From an uncultured Aquabacterium sp. (lineage in GTDB: Bacteria > Pseudomonadota > Gammaproteobacteria > Burkholderiales > Burkholderiaceae_C), in contig NZ_CAJYGK010000145.1 in assembly GCF_913773725.1 (NCBI RefSeq), positions 23,211-87,210 of the forward strand: a stretch of 64,000 nucleotides of DNA. Reading direction: 5' to 3'. The notes under the pieces are model-generated. The model was not told where the DNA came from and searched no databases. It worked only from the letters and a program-made list of their open reading frames with translations. Position numbers and translations under genes: made by a program. Shown one piece after another: positions 38,656 to 48,252 of the stretch (position 1 is its first letter; each line of letters starts with the position of its first letter).

Positions 38656-39363
38656 ATGCAGTCCCCGAAACGTGAACCGGTGATCCGCATCGATCACCTC
38701 AGCAAGACCTACACCCGCGGCGGGCAGCCCATTCCTGTGCTGCGCGACATCAACCTCGAGGTGACGGAAGCCGAGTTCGTCTCGCTGATGGGCCCCAGCG
38801 GCTCGGGCAAGAGCACGCTGCTCAACCTCATTGCCGGCATCGACCAGCCCAGCAGCGGCACCATCGCCATCAACGGGGTCGACATCGCCACGTTGGATGA
38901 AACGGCCCTGGCCGACTGGCGCGCCGCCAACGTCGGCTTCATCTTCCAGTTCTACAACCTGATGCCGGTGCTGACGGCGTACGAAAACGTCGAGCTGCCG
39001 CTGCTGCTGACCCACCTGAGCCGCAAGCAGCGCAAGGCCCACGTCGAGGCGGCCCTGGAGATGGTGCGCCTGGCCGACCGCATGGACCACTACCCGAACG
39101 AGCTGTCCGGCGGGCAACAGCAGCGCGTGGCCATTGCCCGCGCGCTGGTGACCGACCCGACGCTGATCGTGGCCGACGAGCCCACGGGCGACCTGGACCG
39201 CGCCACTGGCGAAGAGGTGCTGGCCCTGATGGACGAGCTGCACCGTGATCTGGGCAAGACCATCGTGATGGTGACGCACGACCCCAAGGCCGCGGCCCGC
39301 GCCAGCCGCATGATCCACCTCGAGAAGGGCGTGCTGGTCAGCGACCCGGCCGAGGCCCACTGA
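38656..39363 (+). CDS. ABC transporter ATPase (LolD/MacB type)
   Basis: A 235-residue ATPase with Walker [18 protein letters not shown]-loop [20 protein letters not shown], signature [15 protein letters not shown], Walker [13 protein letters not shown] and the switch His in [12 protein letters not shown]. These are the marks of the MacB/LolD/FtsE group, whose partners are FtsX-like permeases. It powers the exporter formed with the adaptor before it and the two permeases after it. Confidence 0.94.
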   Translation: MQSPKREPVIRIDHLSKTYTRGGQPIPVLRDINLEVTEAEFVSLMGPSGSGKSTLLNLIAGIDQPSSGTIAINGVDIATLDETALADWRAANVGFIFQFYNLMPVLTAYENVELPLLLTHLSRKQRKAHVEAALEMVRLADRMDHYPNELSGGQQQRVAIARALVTDPTLIVADEPTGDLDRATGEEVLALMDELHRDLGKTIVMVTHDPKAAARASRMIHLEKGVLVSDPAEAH

Positions 39364-39375
39364 ACCGGGCCGCCG

Positions 39376-40536
39376 ATGTTCCTGTTCAAGCTGCTGCTGA
39401 AGAACGCCTTCCGGCACAAGCTGCGCACGCTGCTGACCATGGTGGGCCTGATCGTGGCCATCAGCGCCTTCGGGCTGCTGCGCACCATCGTCGATGCCTG
39501 GTATGCGGGCGTGGACGCAACCTCGAGCACGCGGCTCATCACGCGCAGCGCCATCTCGGTGGGCTACCCGCTGCCGCTGTACTACGCCGAGCGCATCCGC
39601 AAGATCGAGGGCGTCACGCACGTGACCTGGGCCAACTGGTTCGGTGGCATCTACATCGACCGCAAGAACTTCTTCGCGCGCTTTGCCGTGGACGGACCCA
39701 GCTACTTCGCGCTCTACCCGGAGTACCGCGTCAGCGACGAGCAGCAGCTCGCCTTCCTGGCCGACCGTCAGGGCGCCATTGTGGGCCGCAAGACGGCGCA
39801 GCGCTTTGGCTGGCAGGTGGGTGACACCATCCCGCTGCAGGGCAACATCTACCCTGGCAACTGGAACTTCACGATCCGCGGCATCTACACCGGTGCCGAC
39901 GCCCGCACCGACGAAACACTGATGCTGATGCACTGGTCGCTGCTGGCCGAAAGCGTGCGCAAGCGCGTGGGCTCGGCCCAGGCCAACCAGGTGGGCCTGT
40001 ATGTGGTGGGCATCAAAGACCCAAATCGCGCCGCCGCCATCTCGCAGGAGATCGACGCCCTGTTCAAGAACTCCGGCGCCGAGACCCGCACCGAAACGGA
40101 GAAGTCCTTCCAGCTCGGCATCGTGGCCATGAGCCAGGCGGTGCTGATGGCCATCCGCGCGGTGAGCTTTGTCGTCATCCTCATCATCATGGCTGTGATG
40201 GCCAACACCATGACCATGACCGCGCGCGAGCGCCTGGCCGAATACGCGACGCTCAAGGCCCTGGGCTTTTCGCCGGCCTTCGTGGTCAAGCTGCTGTTTG
40301 GTGAGAGCCTGATGATCGCGGCCATCGGCGGGGCCATCGGCATCGCAGCGACCTTCCCGCTGGCCAGCGCCTTCCTGTCGCAGACCCAGCAGCTGTTCAA
40401 GGTCTTCGAGATCTCGCAGGAAACCATGCTGATCCAGGCCGGCGCCGCCCTGGTGGTCGGGCTGATTGCGGCCGCCTGGCCCGCCTGGAAGATGTCGCGC
40501 ATCGACATCGTGCAAGGCCTGCGCCACGTTGCCTGA
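39376..40536 (+). CDS. FtsX-like ABC permease, first copy
   Basis: A 386-residue permease with an N-terminal helix ([20 protein letters not shown]), a large periplasmic domain (about residues 45-240) and three C-terminal helices ([57 protein letters not shown]). This is the MacB/FtsX topology, which works mechanically on periplasmic substrates. It probably heterodimerises with the next gene product. No substrate can be assigned. Confidence 0.9.
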   Translation: MFLFKLLLKNAFRHKLRTLLTMVGLIVAISAFGLLRTIVDAWYAGVDATSSTRLITRSAISVGYPLPLYYAERIRKIEGVTHVTWANWFGGIYIDRKNFFARFAVDGPSYFALYPEYRVSDEQQLAFLADRQGAIVGRKTAQRFGWQVGDTIPLQGNIYPGNWNFTIRGIYTGADARTDETLMLMHWSLLAESVRKRVGSAQANQVGLYVVGIKDPNRAAAISQEIDALFKNSGAETRTETEKSFQLGIVAMSQAVLMAIRAVSFVVILIIMAVMANTMTMTARERLAEYATLKALGFSPAFVVKLLFGESLMIAAIGGAIGIAATFPLASAFLSQTQQLFKVFEISQETMLIQAGAALVVGLIAAAWPAWKMSRIDIVQGLRHVA

Positions 40537-40545
40537 CGCCTCCTC

Positions 40546-41715
40546 ATGCGCGCCATCCCCCTCTCCTACGTGATGCGCAACCTCTGGGTGCGCCGCGTCA
40601 CCACCGCCCTGACGGCCGGCGGCATGGCCCTGGTCGTGTTCGTGTTCGCCACCGTGCTGATGATGAGCGAGGGCATCAACGAGACCATGGTGGCCACCGG
40701 CCAGCTCGACAACGTCATCGTGCTGCGCAAGGGCGCGGGCACCGAGATCAACTCGGCCATCACCCGCGATCAGGCCGCCGCCATCGAGGCCCTGCCGGCC
40801 GTGGCCACCGACAGCCTGGGGCGCAAGCGGGTCTCGCGCGAGGTGGTGGTGCTCAACAACCTGCCCAAGCGCGATGGCGGCGAGATGAGCAACGTGATGG
40901 TGCGCGGCACCAATGCGGTCGGCATGTCGTTGCGCCCGCAGGTGCGGCTGGTCCGCGGGCGCATGTTCCGGCCCGGCACGTCGGAAGTCATCGTGGGCTC
41001 GGGCATCGCACGCGGCTTCGCCAGCATGGAGATCGGGCACACGCTGCACTTCGCCGGCCGCGACTGGCTCGTCGTCGGACACTTCGATGCGCAGCGCAGC
41101 GGCTTCGACTCCGAGCTGTGGGCCGACAGTGAACAGGTCATGCAGGCCTTCCGGCGCGCCGTGTACTCGACCCTGCTGTACCGCCTGAGCTACCCCGGCG
41201 CCTTCGACGCCTCGCGCCAGGCCATGGCCGCCGACCCGCGCCTGCAGATGGATGCCAAGCTCGAGCAACGCTTCTATGCCGAACAGTCCGAGTCCATGTC
41301 GCGCTTCATCAAGCTGCTGGGCCTGTCCCTGTCGGTGATCTTCTCGATCGGTGCCATCGTGGGCGCCATGATCACCATGTTCGCGGCCGTGGCCTCGCGC
41401 ATCGGCGAAATCGGCACGCTGCGCGCCCTCGGCTTTCGCAAGGAGGCCGTGCTGATCGCCTTCCTGGGCGAGTCGCTCGGCCTGGCGCTGGTCGGCGGCC
41501 TGGTGGGGCTGGGTGGCGCCTCGCTGATGCAAATGGTCAACATCTCCACCGTCAACTACCAGACCTTCTCCGAGATCGCCTTCCGCTTTCGCTTCACCCC
41601 GGCGGTGGCCACGCAGACCATGGCCTTCGCCCTGCTGATGGGTTTTCTGGGCGGCTTCGTGCCGGCCTGGCGCGCAGCCCGGCTGAGCATCATCGAGTGC
41701 CTGCGACAGGCCTGA
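40546..41715 (+). CDS. FtsX-like ABC permease, second copy
   Basis: A 389-residue permease starting MRAIPLSYVMRNLWVRRVTT, with the same plan as its neighbour: one N-terminal helix (ALTAGGMALVVFVFATVLMM), a periplasmic domain and three C-terminal helices (LSLSVIFSIGAIVGAMITMF, LGLALVGGLVGLGGASLMQM, MAFALLMGFLGGFVPAWRAA). It begins nine bases after the first permease and should form the second half of a heterodimeric exporter. The hydrolase gene begins six bases after its stop. Confidence 0.9.
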   Translation: MRAIPLSYVMRNLWVRRVTTALTAGGMALVVFVFATVLMMSEGINETMVATGQLDNVIVLRKGAGTEINSAITRDQAAAIEALPAVATDSLGRKRVSREVVVLNNLPKRDGGEMSNVMVRGTNAVGMSLRPQVRLVRGRMFRPGTSEVIVGSGIARGFASMEIGHTLHFAGRDWLVVGHFDAQRSGFDSELWADSEQVMQAFRRAVYSTLLYRLSYPGAFDASRQAMAADPRLQMDAKLEQRFYAEQSESMSRFIKLLGLSLSVIFSIGAIVGAMITMFAAVASRIGEIGTLRALGFRKEAVLIAFLGESLGLALVGGLVGLGGASLMQMVNISTVNYQTFSEIAFRFRFTPAVATQTMAFALLMGFLGGFVPAWRAARLSIIECLRQA

Positions 41716-41720
41716 CCGCC

Positions 41721-43199
41721 ATGGCATCCCCTCCGACCCACGTGGCACTCCGGGCGGCATGGCTGTCTTGCCTGCTGGCGGGTGCGCTGGCTCATGGTGC
41801 GAGCCAGTCCAATCCCGCTGTGGCTGCGGTGCCCCCCGTCGGGACAGAGGCGCCGAGCGCCGTGCGCCCCCCGCCCACGCTGACCCCCGGCATCGGCGCG
41901 GCCCAGGCCACCAGCCGCGCCGCCGACCTGATCGCCCGGGGCTACACCGAGCAGGAGTGGTGGCTCGGCGGCACCGCGCAGGTCCACGACCGGGCAGGCA
42001 GCCGCTCGGAAGATGGCCGCTGGGCCGCCCGCCCGCGCGCAGGCAGCGCCCGCCCCTATCAGACCCGGTTGCTGGTTCGGCGTCCGGCCGACCCGACCCG
42101 CTTCAACGGCATCGTGCTGGTCGAGTGGCTGAACAGCACGCTGAAGTTCGACCTGGATGGCGGCTGGATCCTCCTGCGCGACGAGATCCTGCGTGAAGGC
42201 TACGCGTGGGTCGGCGTCAGTGTGCAGGCCGAGGCCCTGCCCGGCTTGCTGGCCCAGGGACCGCACCGCTACGACGTGCTGCGCCTACCGGGTGATGCTT
42301 ACGCCTGGGACGTCTATGGCGATGCCTTGCAGACCGTTCGTCAGCACGCGCAGCGCCTGCTCGGCATCCCCGCTCCGCCGCGACTGCGCTTGCTGGGCGT
42401 CGGGTACTCGCAATCTGCGGTGTTTCTCACCACGTGGTTGAACGCCTTCGAGCCGGTCCTACGGCGACTCGACGGCACGCTGCTGCACGGTGCCGCGCCC
42501 GTGGCGGCCCCCTTGAACGGCGACGAGGGCCACGCATTTGCCCCACGCCTGCGTGCCGACCTGAATCGGCCCGTCATGCAAGTGCAAACCGAGATGGAGG
42601 TGTCGGTGAGCTGGCCCTTGTCCAAGACCCCGGATACCGCCAGCGTGCGCTACTGGGAGGTCGCGGGAGCCGCCCACCTCGACGCCGATGTGCAGGCCGA
42701 GACCCGCGCCGTCGCACCGCGCGACTGGCTCGACAGCGAGCCCGTTTGCCTCAAACCGCTCAACGCCCTGCCCTTGCGCCACGCCGATGCGGCGGCCCTG
42801 CATGCGCTGCGCCGCTGGGTGGTCGACGGGGTGCCACCCCCCACCGTGCCGCGCATGGGCCGGGGCCCGCTGGGCTTTCTGGCGCACGACGACGATGGCA
42901 ACGTGCTCGGCGGCCTGCGTCTGCCCGAGATCGATGCCCCGCTTGCCCGCTTCGGCACCTACGGCAACGTCAGCCGGGGCTGGCCTTCGGTGCGGGGTCT
43001 GTACACCTGCATCGCCGGCGGCAGCACCGTGCCCTTGTCGGCAGAACGACTGCAACGGCGTTACGGCGATCGGGCCAGCTGGCTGCGGGCGGTGCAGACG
43101 TCGGCCGATCGGCTGCTGCAGAGCGGGCTGTTGCGCCCGGCCGACCACGCCCTCACGCTGGAGACAGCGCGCCGGACCCCGTGGCCGGCGTCGCGCTGA
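41721..43199 (+). CDS. secreted alpha/beta hydrolase domain-containing protein
   Basis: About 492 residues, beginning MASPPTHVALRAAWLSCLLA with a signal peptide ending near AHGAS, so it should be periplasmic or secreted. A GTG at 41697 within the permease gene is a less likely start. The hydrolase nucleophile elbow appears as GVGYSQSAVFLTTWLN, preceded by FNGIVLVEWLNSTLKFD, a pattern of the large alpha/beta hydrolase domain family, with a possible catalytic His in AHLDADVQAE. Substrate unknown. It follows the exporter operon by six bases, so it may be cotranscribed. Its 3' end overlaps the convergent acyltransferase gene by 47 bases. Confidence 0.78.
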   Translation: MASPPTHVALRAAWLSCLLAGALAHGASQSNPAVAAVPPVGTEAPSAVRPPPTLTPGIGAAQATSRAADLIARGYTEQEWWLGGTAQVHDRAGSRSEDGRWAARPRAGSARPYQTRLLVRRPADPTRFNGIVLVEWLNSTLKFDLDGGWILLRDEILREGYAWVGVSVQAEALPGLLAQGPHRYDVLRLPGDAYAWDVYGDALQTVRQHAQRLLGIPAPPRLRLLGVGYSQSAVFLTTWLNAFEPVLRRLDGTLLHGAAPVAAPLNGDEGHAFAPRLRADLNRPVMQVQTEMEVSVSWPLSKTPDTASVRYWEVAGAAHLDADVQAETRAVAPRDWLDSEPVCLKPLNALPLRHADAAALHALRRWVVDGVPPPTVPRMGRGPLGFLAHDDDGNVLGGLRLPEIDAPLARFGTYGNVSRGWPSVRGLYTCIAGGSTVPLSAERLQRRYGDRASWLRAVQTSADRLLQSGLLRPADHALTLETARRTPWPASR

Positions 43200-44553
43200 G
43201 CGCCCCCACCGCCTCGGTCCGTCCCGACTGCCGCGCGGCATCCAGGATGGCCGCCTGCAACGCCGTCTGAACCGCCGCCAGCTCGCCAGGGCGGGCAGTC
43301 AGGTGCAGATCCACCCCGTCGTCGCCCTCCGGTATGGCCACCACCATCAGCATCCGGAAAGCGACACCACAGATGTCGTACCAGGCCGGACCGCCCTGCC
43401 CCAGGTCGATGCGGTAGATCGGAAAGTTCACGCAGTTGTTCAGGATGAAGCCCGCGCGCAGCGTCTCGGCTGCCGGCCGCATGAACAGGCGCCACACCGC
43501 CTTGCGCTGGCGATAGCGCTCCATCAGCGCCAGCAGGTCGAACAGTTCCTCATGGGCCACTTGTGCGGCCGTGGGCCGACAGCGCAATGCCAGCTCGGGC
43601 AGTGACAGGCTCGCAACCTCGGCGGCCGTGCTGCGCCCTTCGCCATAGCCCAGTGCATTGCCGAAGTAATCACGGGGAATGCGCAACCGCCGCCGGGCGC
43701 GCAGATCCAGCACGATGCCTACGCTGCGCTCGACACCGGGCTGCAGCAGCGGCGACATGTGCTTGAGGCAGAACGCGGCCACCAGCTCCGAGGTGCTGAC
43801 CGCCGCGGTCGCCTCGCCGCACTCGCGGGCCTCCTCCTTCCAGCGCCGCACCAGCACCGCCGGCACGCGCAACACCGCCTTGCGCAAATGCAATGCCTGC
43901 CAGCCCAGCCGCGCAAACAGGCCCATGCGCTCGGTCATGCTGGGGTCATACAGCAGGCCGGCCTCGCTGCGCGGTGGGCGGTCGGCCACGGCGTCCACCA
44001 GCGGCTGACGGTCGAACGAGCGCAAGGGCACGCTCTCACCCAGGCAGGCACGCGACCAGTCCTGCATGAACTGCCAGAAGCTGACGCCGTCGAACACCGA
44101 GTGCGGGCCGTAGCACGACAGCACGATGCCGCCATCGTCGAAGCGCCAGACATCGACCTGCAGCAGCGGCACGTCGCGCCCCACGATGCGCCACGGCAGA
44201 AAAGGCTTGAAGTAGCGCCGCAGGTCGCGGCCCATCGGGCGCTCGACGCCATACGCGGGCGCCGCACCGCGGCAGGCGTGCACGCGGAAGTCGATGCCGG
44301 CGTCGTTGCAGTCAACGAAGGCGTGGCCATCTGCGTCCTTCTTCAGGCGGCCCGTGATGATGGGGTAGCCACGCAGCACCTCACGCAAGGCCCGCTCGGC
44401 CCGCACCACGTCGAAGCCTTGCGGATAGACCAGCATCACCGGGATGCCCACGTGCCCGTTGAACAGGTCCGACCCGGTCAGGCGTTGCGGCGGGCCTTGC
44501 ACCCCGGCCTGCAAGCGAACCTGGCGCACCAGCGACGACTTCAACGCGGCCAT
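43153..44553 (-). CDS. BAHD-like CoA-dependent acyltransferase
   Basis: A 466-residue protein with the two-lobed chloramphenicol-acetyltransferase fold pattern. The catalytic HxxxDG motif is HSVFDG at 151-156. YFGNALGYG at 296-304 and RIDLGQGGPAWYD at 381-393 match the positions of the plant BAHD signatures YFGN and DFGWG. BAHD enzymes move an acyl group from CoA to an alcohol or amine and are best known from plants and fungi. The true acceptor is unknown. GGAGG seven bases before the ATG at 44553 fixes the start; the longer open frame to 45324 is spurious. It lies 47 bases after the ICMT-like gene on the same strand. Confidence 0.78.
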   Translation of the reverse strand: MAALKSSLVRQVRLQAGVQGPPQRLTGSDLFNGHVGIPVMLVYPQGFDVVRAERALREVLRGYPIITGRLKKDADGHAFVDCNDAGIDFRVHACRGAAPAYGVERPMGRDLRRYFKPFLPWRIVGRDVPLLQVDVWRFDDGGIVLSCYGPHSVFDGVSFWQFMQDWSRACLGESVPLRSFDRQPLVDAVADRPPRSEAGLLYDPSMTERMGLFARLGWQALHLRKAVLRVPAVLVRRWKEEARECGEATAAVSTSELVAAFCLKHMSPLLQPGVERSVGIVLDLRARRRLRIPRDYFGNALGYGEGRSTAAEVASLSLPELALRCRPTAAQVAHEELFDLLALMERYRQRKAVWRLFMRPAAETLRAGFILNNCVNFPIYRIDLGQGGPAWYDICGVAFRMLMVVAIPEGDDGVDLHLTARPGELAAVQTALQAAILDAARQSGRTEAVGALSATPATGSGALSPA

Positions 44554-44600
44554 GACAGCACCTCCGGATCGCGGACGCCTGCAGCAGACATCAGTAGAAA

Positions 44601-45218
44601 TCAATAGACAAAGGGAATCAGGCGCTTGCGCGTCTGCTTGAAACGCCGGTAGGCGTCGCCCAGGGCGGCCTCCAGGGCCGCCTCTTCCACGTGGATGCGA
44701 TAGAGGTAAATGGCCCACGAGCCGACCAGCATCACCGCCAGGCTGGCCAGGTTGCCCAGCATCAGCCCGAAGCCCCCCAGCGTCATGAGCGCGCCCAGAT
44801 AGGACGGGTGGCGCAGGTAGCGATAGGCTCCCACATCGACCACCTGGTGGTCGGACTGGACGGTGACAGTGTGGGTGAAGAAGCGGCCCAGCGCCGCCCA
44901 GCAATGCATGCGCAGCAGCATGCCCGCCACGATCACCGCCACGCCACCGTGATACGCCCACAGCCGTCCGTCGTCCTGCAGCGCGGTGGGCGCGTGCCAG
45001 GCAGCCAGCACAGCCGCCACCTGCAGCATGGAGGCCCCGATCGAGATCACCAGTCCGGAGTAGCGGTCGTCGCCATCGTGGCCGCCCGAGAAGGCCTTCT
45101 TGCGCTGCAGCTGGCGCCATTCCATCCACAGGGCCCAGGCCATCACGGCCCAGATGAGCAGGCCTTCTGGCCACACGAAGATCAAGGGTCGAAGCGGGTC
45201 CATCACTGCTCGCATCAT
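44601..45218 (-). CDS. isoprenylcysteine carboxyl methyltransferase-like membrane protein
   Basis: About 205 residues with five hydrophobic segments. The conserved C-terminal SAM-binding and active region of the ICMT/PEMT group is visible as GAYRYLRHPSYLGALMTLGG, then VEEAALEAALGDAYRRFKQ. Bacterial members methylate small lipophilic acids or other unknown substrates in the membrane. The start is placed at the double ATG (45218 or 45215); the frame is open to 45410 but without family sequence. The BAHD-like gene follows on the same strand, so the pair may modify one lipid or secondary metabolite. That link is inference. Confidence 0.78.
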   Translation of the reverse strand: MMRAVMDPLRPLIFVWPEGLLIWAVMAWALWMEWRQLQRKKAFSGGHDGDDRYSGLVISIGASMLQVAAVLAAWHAPTALQDDGRLWAYHGGVAVIVAGMLLRMHCWAALGRFFTHTVTVQSDHQVVDVGAYRYLRHPSYLGALMTLGGFGLMLGNLASLAVMLVGSWAIYLYRIHVEEAALEAALGDAYRRFKQTRKRLIPFVY

Positions 45219-45342
45219 GTTGAACGCTGAGCAGATTGTGGTGCGGCCTCCTGCGCGGCCCGCCAAGTGCTTTCCCCTGCAGCCGGGCCCGCATCCGCGG
45301 GGGGATGGGGGGAGCGTGCGACACCCGCCTCCATCAACGACA

Positions 45343-45364
45343 ACGCCCGCGCAATGGCGGGCGT
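45343..45364. terminator. possible hairpin terminator downstream of the thioredoxin-like gene
   Basis: ACGCCCGC and GCGGGCGT form a perfect 8-base stem with a 6-base loop in the gap after 45463. Only a weak T-rich tail (TTGTCGTTG) follows on the minus strand. The rest of this roughly 240-base gap holds nothing recognisable. Confidence 0.4.
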
Positions 45365-45462
45365 CATCATGGGGAAAGCAGGTTCGGGCGGATCGCTGGC
45401 CCGGGCTCAACCGGCACGAGGCCAGGCACCGCGGCCAGGCGCTCAGCCAGCGCCCTGCAGGT

Positions 45463-46056
45463 TCACAGCGCGTCCTGGATCAGGCTGCGCTCGGCCACTT
45501 CCTGCGGCTCGCGCCACTTGATGCTGCAGCCGATGCTGGGCTCCTGCTCGCCCGGCCCATAGCCGAGGTGGGCCACCAGCCGCATCGCATCGAACAGTTC
45601 GCGCGGCAGCTCGGCCTCGACCGGCTCCACACGCCCTGCATCCAGACGCCCGCGGTACTGCAGGCGCATCTCGGCATCGAAGCCGAAGAAATCGGGCGTG
45701 CACACCGCACCGTACGCGCGCGCCACGGCCTGCGTCTCGTCGTACAGGTAATGGAAGGGAAGATCCCAGGCGCGGGCCTGCTGCTTCATGGCGGCAAAGC
45801 TGTCCTCGGGGTAGGCCGTGGCATCGTTGGAATTGATGGCCACCACGTTGACACCGATGGTGGCCAGTTCGCGTGCATCGCGGATCAGCCGCGGCATCAT
45901 CGCCTGCACGTAAGGACAGTGGTTGCAGATGAAGGCCACGACCGTGCCGCGGCGTCCCATCAGCTGCTTGAGCGAGTGGTAATGGCTGTCGACGCCCAGC
46001 AGGCGGAACGGGGCGGCGGGCCAGCCGATGTCGGCGATCGGGGTGGTCAGGGCCAT
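45463..46056 (-). CDS. thioredoxin-like (AhpC/TSA-type) redox protein
   Basis: A 197-residue protein of the thioredoxin superfamily in the form often annotated as thioredoxin family protein. The redox motif is CNHC in VVAFICNHCPYVQAMMPRL, followed by VNVVAINSNDATAYPED, PFHYLYDETQAVARAYGA and CTPDFFGFDAEMRLQYRGR with the cis-Pro loop. No signal peptide is visible, so it should be cytoplasmic. Its partner is unknown. It stands alone, 218 bases downstream of the Calvin-cycle operon, with its own upstream region. Confidence 0.9.
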   Translation of the reverse strand: MALTTPIADIGWPAAPFRLLGVDSHYHSLKQLMGRRGTVVAFICNHCPYVQAMMPRLIRDARELATIGVNVVAINSNDATAYPEDSFAAMKQQARAWDLPFHYLYDETQAVARAYGAVCTPDFFGFDAEMRLQYRGRLDAGRVEPVEAELPRELFDAMRLVAHLGYGPGEQEPSIGCSIKWREPQEVAERSLIQDAL

Positions 46057-46188
46057 GGTGATGTCCTTTCAGGCGAGGTACTGCAAGGGAACACGAACAC
46101 GGGAGGAAAGCGGCATGCCGGGCCCGGGCCTCGTGCTGCCGACGCCCTCCCGGGCGGGCACGCAAGGCCTTCGTAGGCTGCGCTTTCC

Positions 46189-46201
46189 GTGATGGAATCA
46201 C
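46189..46201. promoter_or_regulatory. inverted repeat upstream of the thioredoxin-like gene
   Basis: GTGAT-GGA-ATCAC is a perfect 5-3-5 dyad about 130 bases before the thioredoxin-like start and downstream of prk. It could be an operator. The rest of this 218-base gap shows a GC-rich hairpin-prone stretch but no clear promoter. Confidence 0.3.
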
Positions 46202-46274
46202 ACCCTTCCGGTGAACGCAAGCCCCGCTTCGTAACAGGGCCGGGTGCGTCAGGGTGACACACGGATGACACGCC

Positions 46275-47159
46275 TCAGTACCCCGCCAGCGCGCGTTGCC
46301 GACGCTCCATCATCCGCCAGATGAAGGGTGTAAAGATGAGTTGCATGGCCAGCGCCATCTTGCCTCCCGGCACCACGATGGTGTTGGCGCGCGACATGAA
46401 GGAGTCGTTGATCATGTTGAGCAGATACGGGAAATCGATGCCCTTGGGATTGGCAAACCGGATCACGCACAGGCTCTCGTCGGCGGTGGGGATGTCGCGT
46501 GCGATGAAGGGGTTGGAGGTGTCGACCACCGGCACGCGCTGGAAGTTCACATGCGTGTGCGCGAACTGCGGGCAGATGTAGTTCACGTAGTCCGGCATGC
46601 GGCGCAGGATGGTGTCGGTCACGGCCTCGGCCGAATAGCCGCGCACATGCTTGTCGCGCCACAGCTTCTGGATCCACTCGAGGTTGATCACCGGCACCAC
46701 GCCGATCAGCAGGTCAGGGTAGCGCGCGATGTCGATCTGGGGCGTGACCACGGCACCGTGCAGGCCTTCGTAGAACAGCAGGTCGGTGTCGGACGGCAGG
46801 TCTTCCCAGGGCGTGAAGGTGCCTGGCTCCTGACCGTAGGGTGCGGCTTCGCTCGCGTCGTGCAGGTAGTGGCGGGCCTTGCCCGTGCCGGTTTCCGAAT
46901 AGCTGCGAAACAGCTGCTCCAGCTCGGCAAACAGGTTGGTCTCCGGCCCGAAATGGCTGAAATGGCCATTGCCGGAGCGTTCGGCCTCGGCCTGGCGCGC
47001 ACGCATCTCGCTGCGGTCGTAGCGATGGAAGCTGTCGCCTTCGATGAGGGCGGCCTTCACGCCCTCACGGCGGAAGATGGCCTCGAAGGTGCGCGTCACC
47101 GATGTGGTGCCCGCCCCGGACGAGCCCGTGATCGCGATGATGGGATGGCGTTCGGACAT
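46275..47159 (-). CDS. prk: phosphoribulokinase
   Basis: A 294-residue proteobacterial (class I) phosphoribulokinase, ATP plus ribulose 5-phosphate to ribulose 1,5-bisphosphate, the RuBisCO substrate. The P-loop variant ITGSSGAGTTSVTRTF, the substrate region EGDSFHRYDRSEMRA, the Walker B-like LLFYEGLHGAVVTPQID and the conserved VPVINLEWIQKLWRD are all visible. It is the last gene of cbbLS-cbbX-fbp-prk, ten bases after fbp. Confidence 0.96.
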   Translation of the reverse strand: MSERHPIIAITGSSGAGTTSVTRTFEAIFRREGVKAALIEGDSFHRYDRSEMRARQAEAERSGNGHFSHFGPETNLFAELEQLFRSYSETGTGKARHYLHDASEAAPYGQEPGTFTPWEDLPSDTDLLFYEGLHGAVVTPQIDIARYPDLLIGVVPVINLEWIQKLWRDKHVRGYSAEAVTDTILRRMPDYVNYICPQFAHTHVNFQRVPVVDTSNPFIARDIPTADESLCVIRFANPKGIDFPYLLNMINDSFMSRANTIVVPGGKMALAMQLIFTPFIWRMMERRQRALAGY

Positions 47160-47169
47160 GGTGCCCCCT

Positions 47170-48252
47170 TCAGTCGCGGAACAGACTGCGCTCGGCGAAC
47201 AGCGGGTTCAGGTCGCTGCGCGTGACGGGCTCGTGGTGGTAACGCTCGATGCGTTCCACCTCGGCACGCGAGCCGAACACCAGCCCGATGCGCTGGTGCA
47301 GCGAGGTGGGCCGCACGCCCAGCAGCGGCTGGCGGCCGGTCGAGGCCCGTCCTCCCGCCTGCTCCATGATGAAGCCGATGGGGTTGGCCTCGTACAGCAG
47401 GCGCAGACGGGCCGGCCGGCTTGCCTCTCGCGTATCGCGCGGGTACAGGAACACGCCGCCCCGCATCAGGATGCGGTGGGCCTCGGCCACCATCGACGCG
47501 ATCCAGCGCATGTTGAAGTCCGAGCCGCGCGCCCCGGCCGCACCGGCCAGGCACTCGTCCACATAGCGCTTGACGGGTGGCTCCCAGAAGCGGCTGTTGG
47601 ACGCATTGATCGCGAACTCGCGCGTGTGCTCCGGCACCTGCAGTTGAGGATGGGTCAGCATGAACTCGCCCAGGTTGGGATCGAGCGTGAAGCCGACCAC
47701 GCCGTTGCCCACGCTCAGGATGAACATGGTGCTGGGGCCGTACAGGGCATAGCCTGCAGCAACCTGCGCCGCACCGGGCTGCAGGAAGTCGGCCTCCTCC
47801 ACATCGCGCTCGCCCGCCGTCACGCCCGCGGGCGCCCGCAGGATGGAGAAGATGCTGCCCACAGTGAGGTTGACGTCGATGTTGCTCGAGCCATCGAGCG
47901 GATCGAACACCAGCAGGTACTTGCCGCGCGGCCAGGCCTGGGGGATCTGGTAGGGCTCGGCCATTTCTTCAGAGGCCATGCCGGCCAGATGCCCCGCCCA
48001 CTCGGTGCGGCGCAGAAAGACTTCGTTGCTCAGCACATCGAGCGGCTGCTGAACCTCGCCCTGCACATTCGTCTGGCCTCCGACCTGATCGAGGCCAGGA
48101 GCCAGGCGGCCGAAGGCAACCGTGCGCGCAATGGCCTTGCAGGCCAGGGCCACGTCGAGGATCAAGGCATTGAGCGCGCCGCTGGCGCCCGGAAAGCGGC
48201 GACGCTGCTCGATGAGGTATTGCGTCAGGGTGAGGGGATGGGTCAGCGACAT
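47170..48252 (-). CDS. fbp: class I fructose-1,6-bisphosphatase
   Basis: A 360-residue phosphatase regenerating fructose 6-phosphate for the Calvin cycle and gluconeogenesis. Metal and substrate motifs are [42 protein letters not shown] (split at VGNG) and [11 protein letters not shown]. The context (cbb operon) marks it as the CbbF isozyme. Its start overlaps the end of cbbX by ten bases, which implies coupled translation. Confidence 0.95.
   Translation of the reverse strand: MSLTHPLTLTQYLIEQRRRFPGASGALNALILDVALACKAIARTVAFGRLAPGLDQVGGQTNVQGEVQQPLDVLSNEVFLRRTEWAGHLAGMASEEMAEPYQIPQAWPRGKYLLVFDPLDGSSNIDVNLTVGSIFSILRAPAGVTAGERDVEEADFLQPGAAQVAAGYALYGPSTMFILSVGNGVVGFTLDPNLGEFMLTHPQLQVPEHTREFAINASNSRFWEPPVKRYVDECLAGAAGARGSDFNMRWIASMVAEAHRILMRGGVFLYPRDTREASRPARLRLLYEANPIGFIMEQAGGRASTGRQPLLGVRPTSLHQRIGLVFGSRAEVERIERYHHEPVTRSDLNPLFAERSLFRD

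Noticed and set aside
37384..41760. A 1458-codon minus-strand open frame across the ABC exporter genes
   Set aside because: It is antisense to four genes with clear family motifs. Its translation is rich in His, Gln, Gly and Ala without domains, as expected from the complementary frame of GC-rich DNA.
44554..45324. Upstream extension of the BAHD-like frame
   Set aside because: It overlaps the ICMT-like gene in another frame, and a strong GGAGG site marks the start at 44553.
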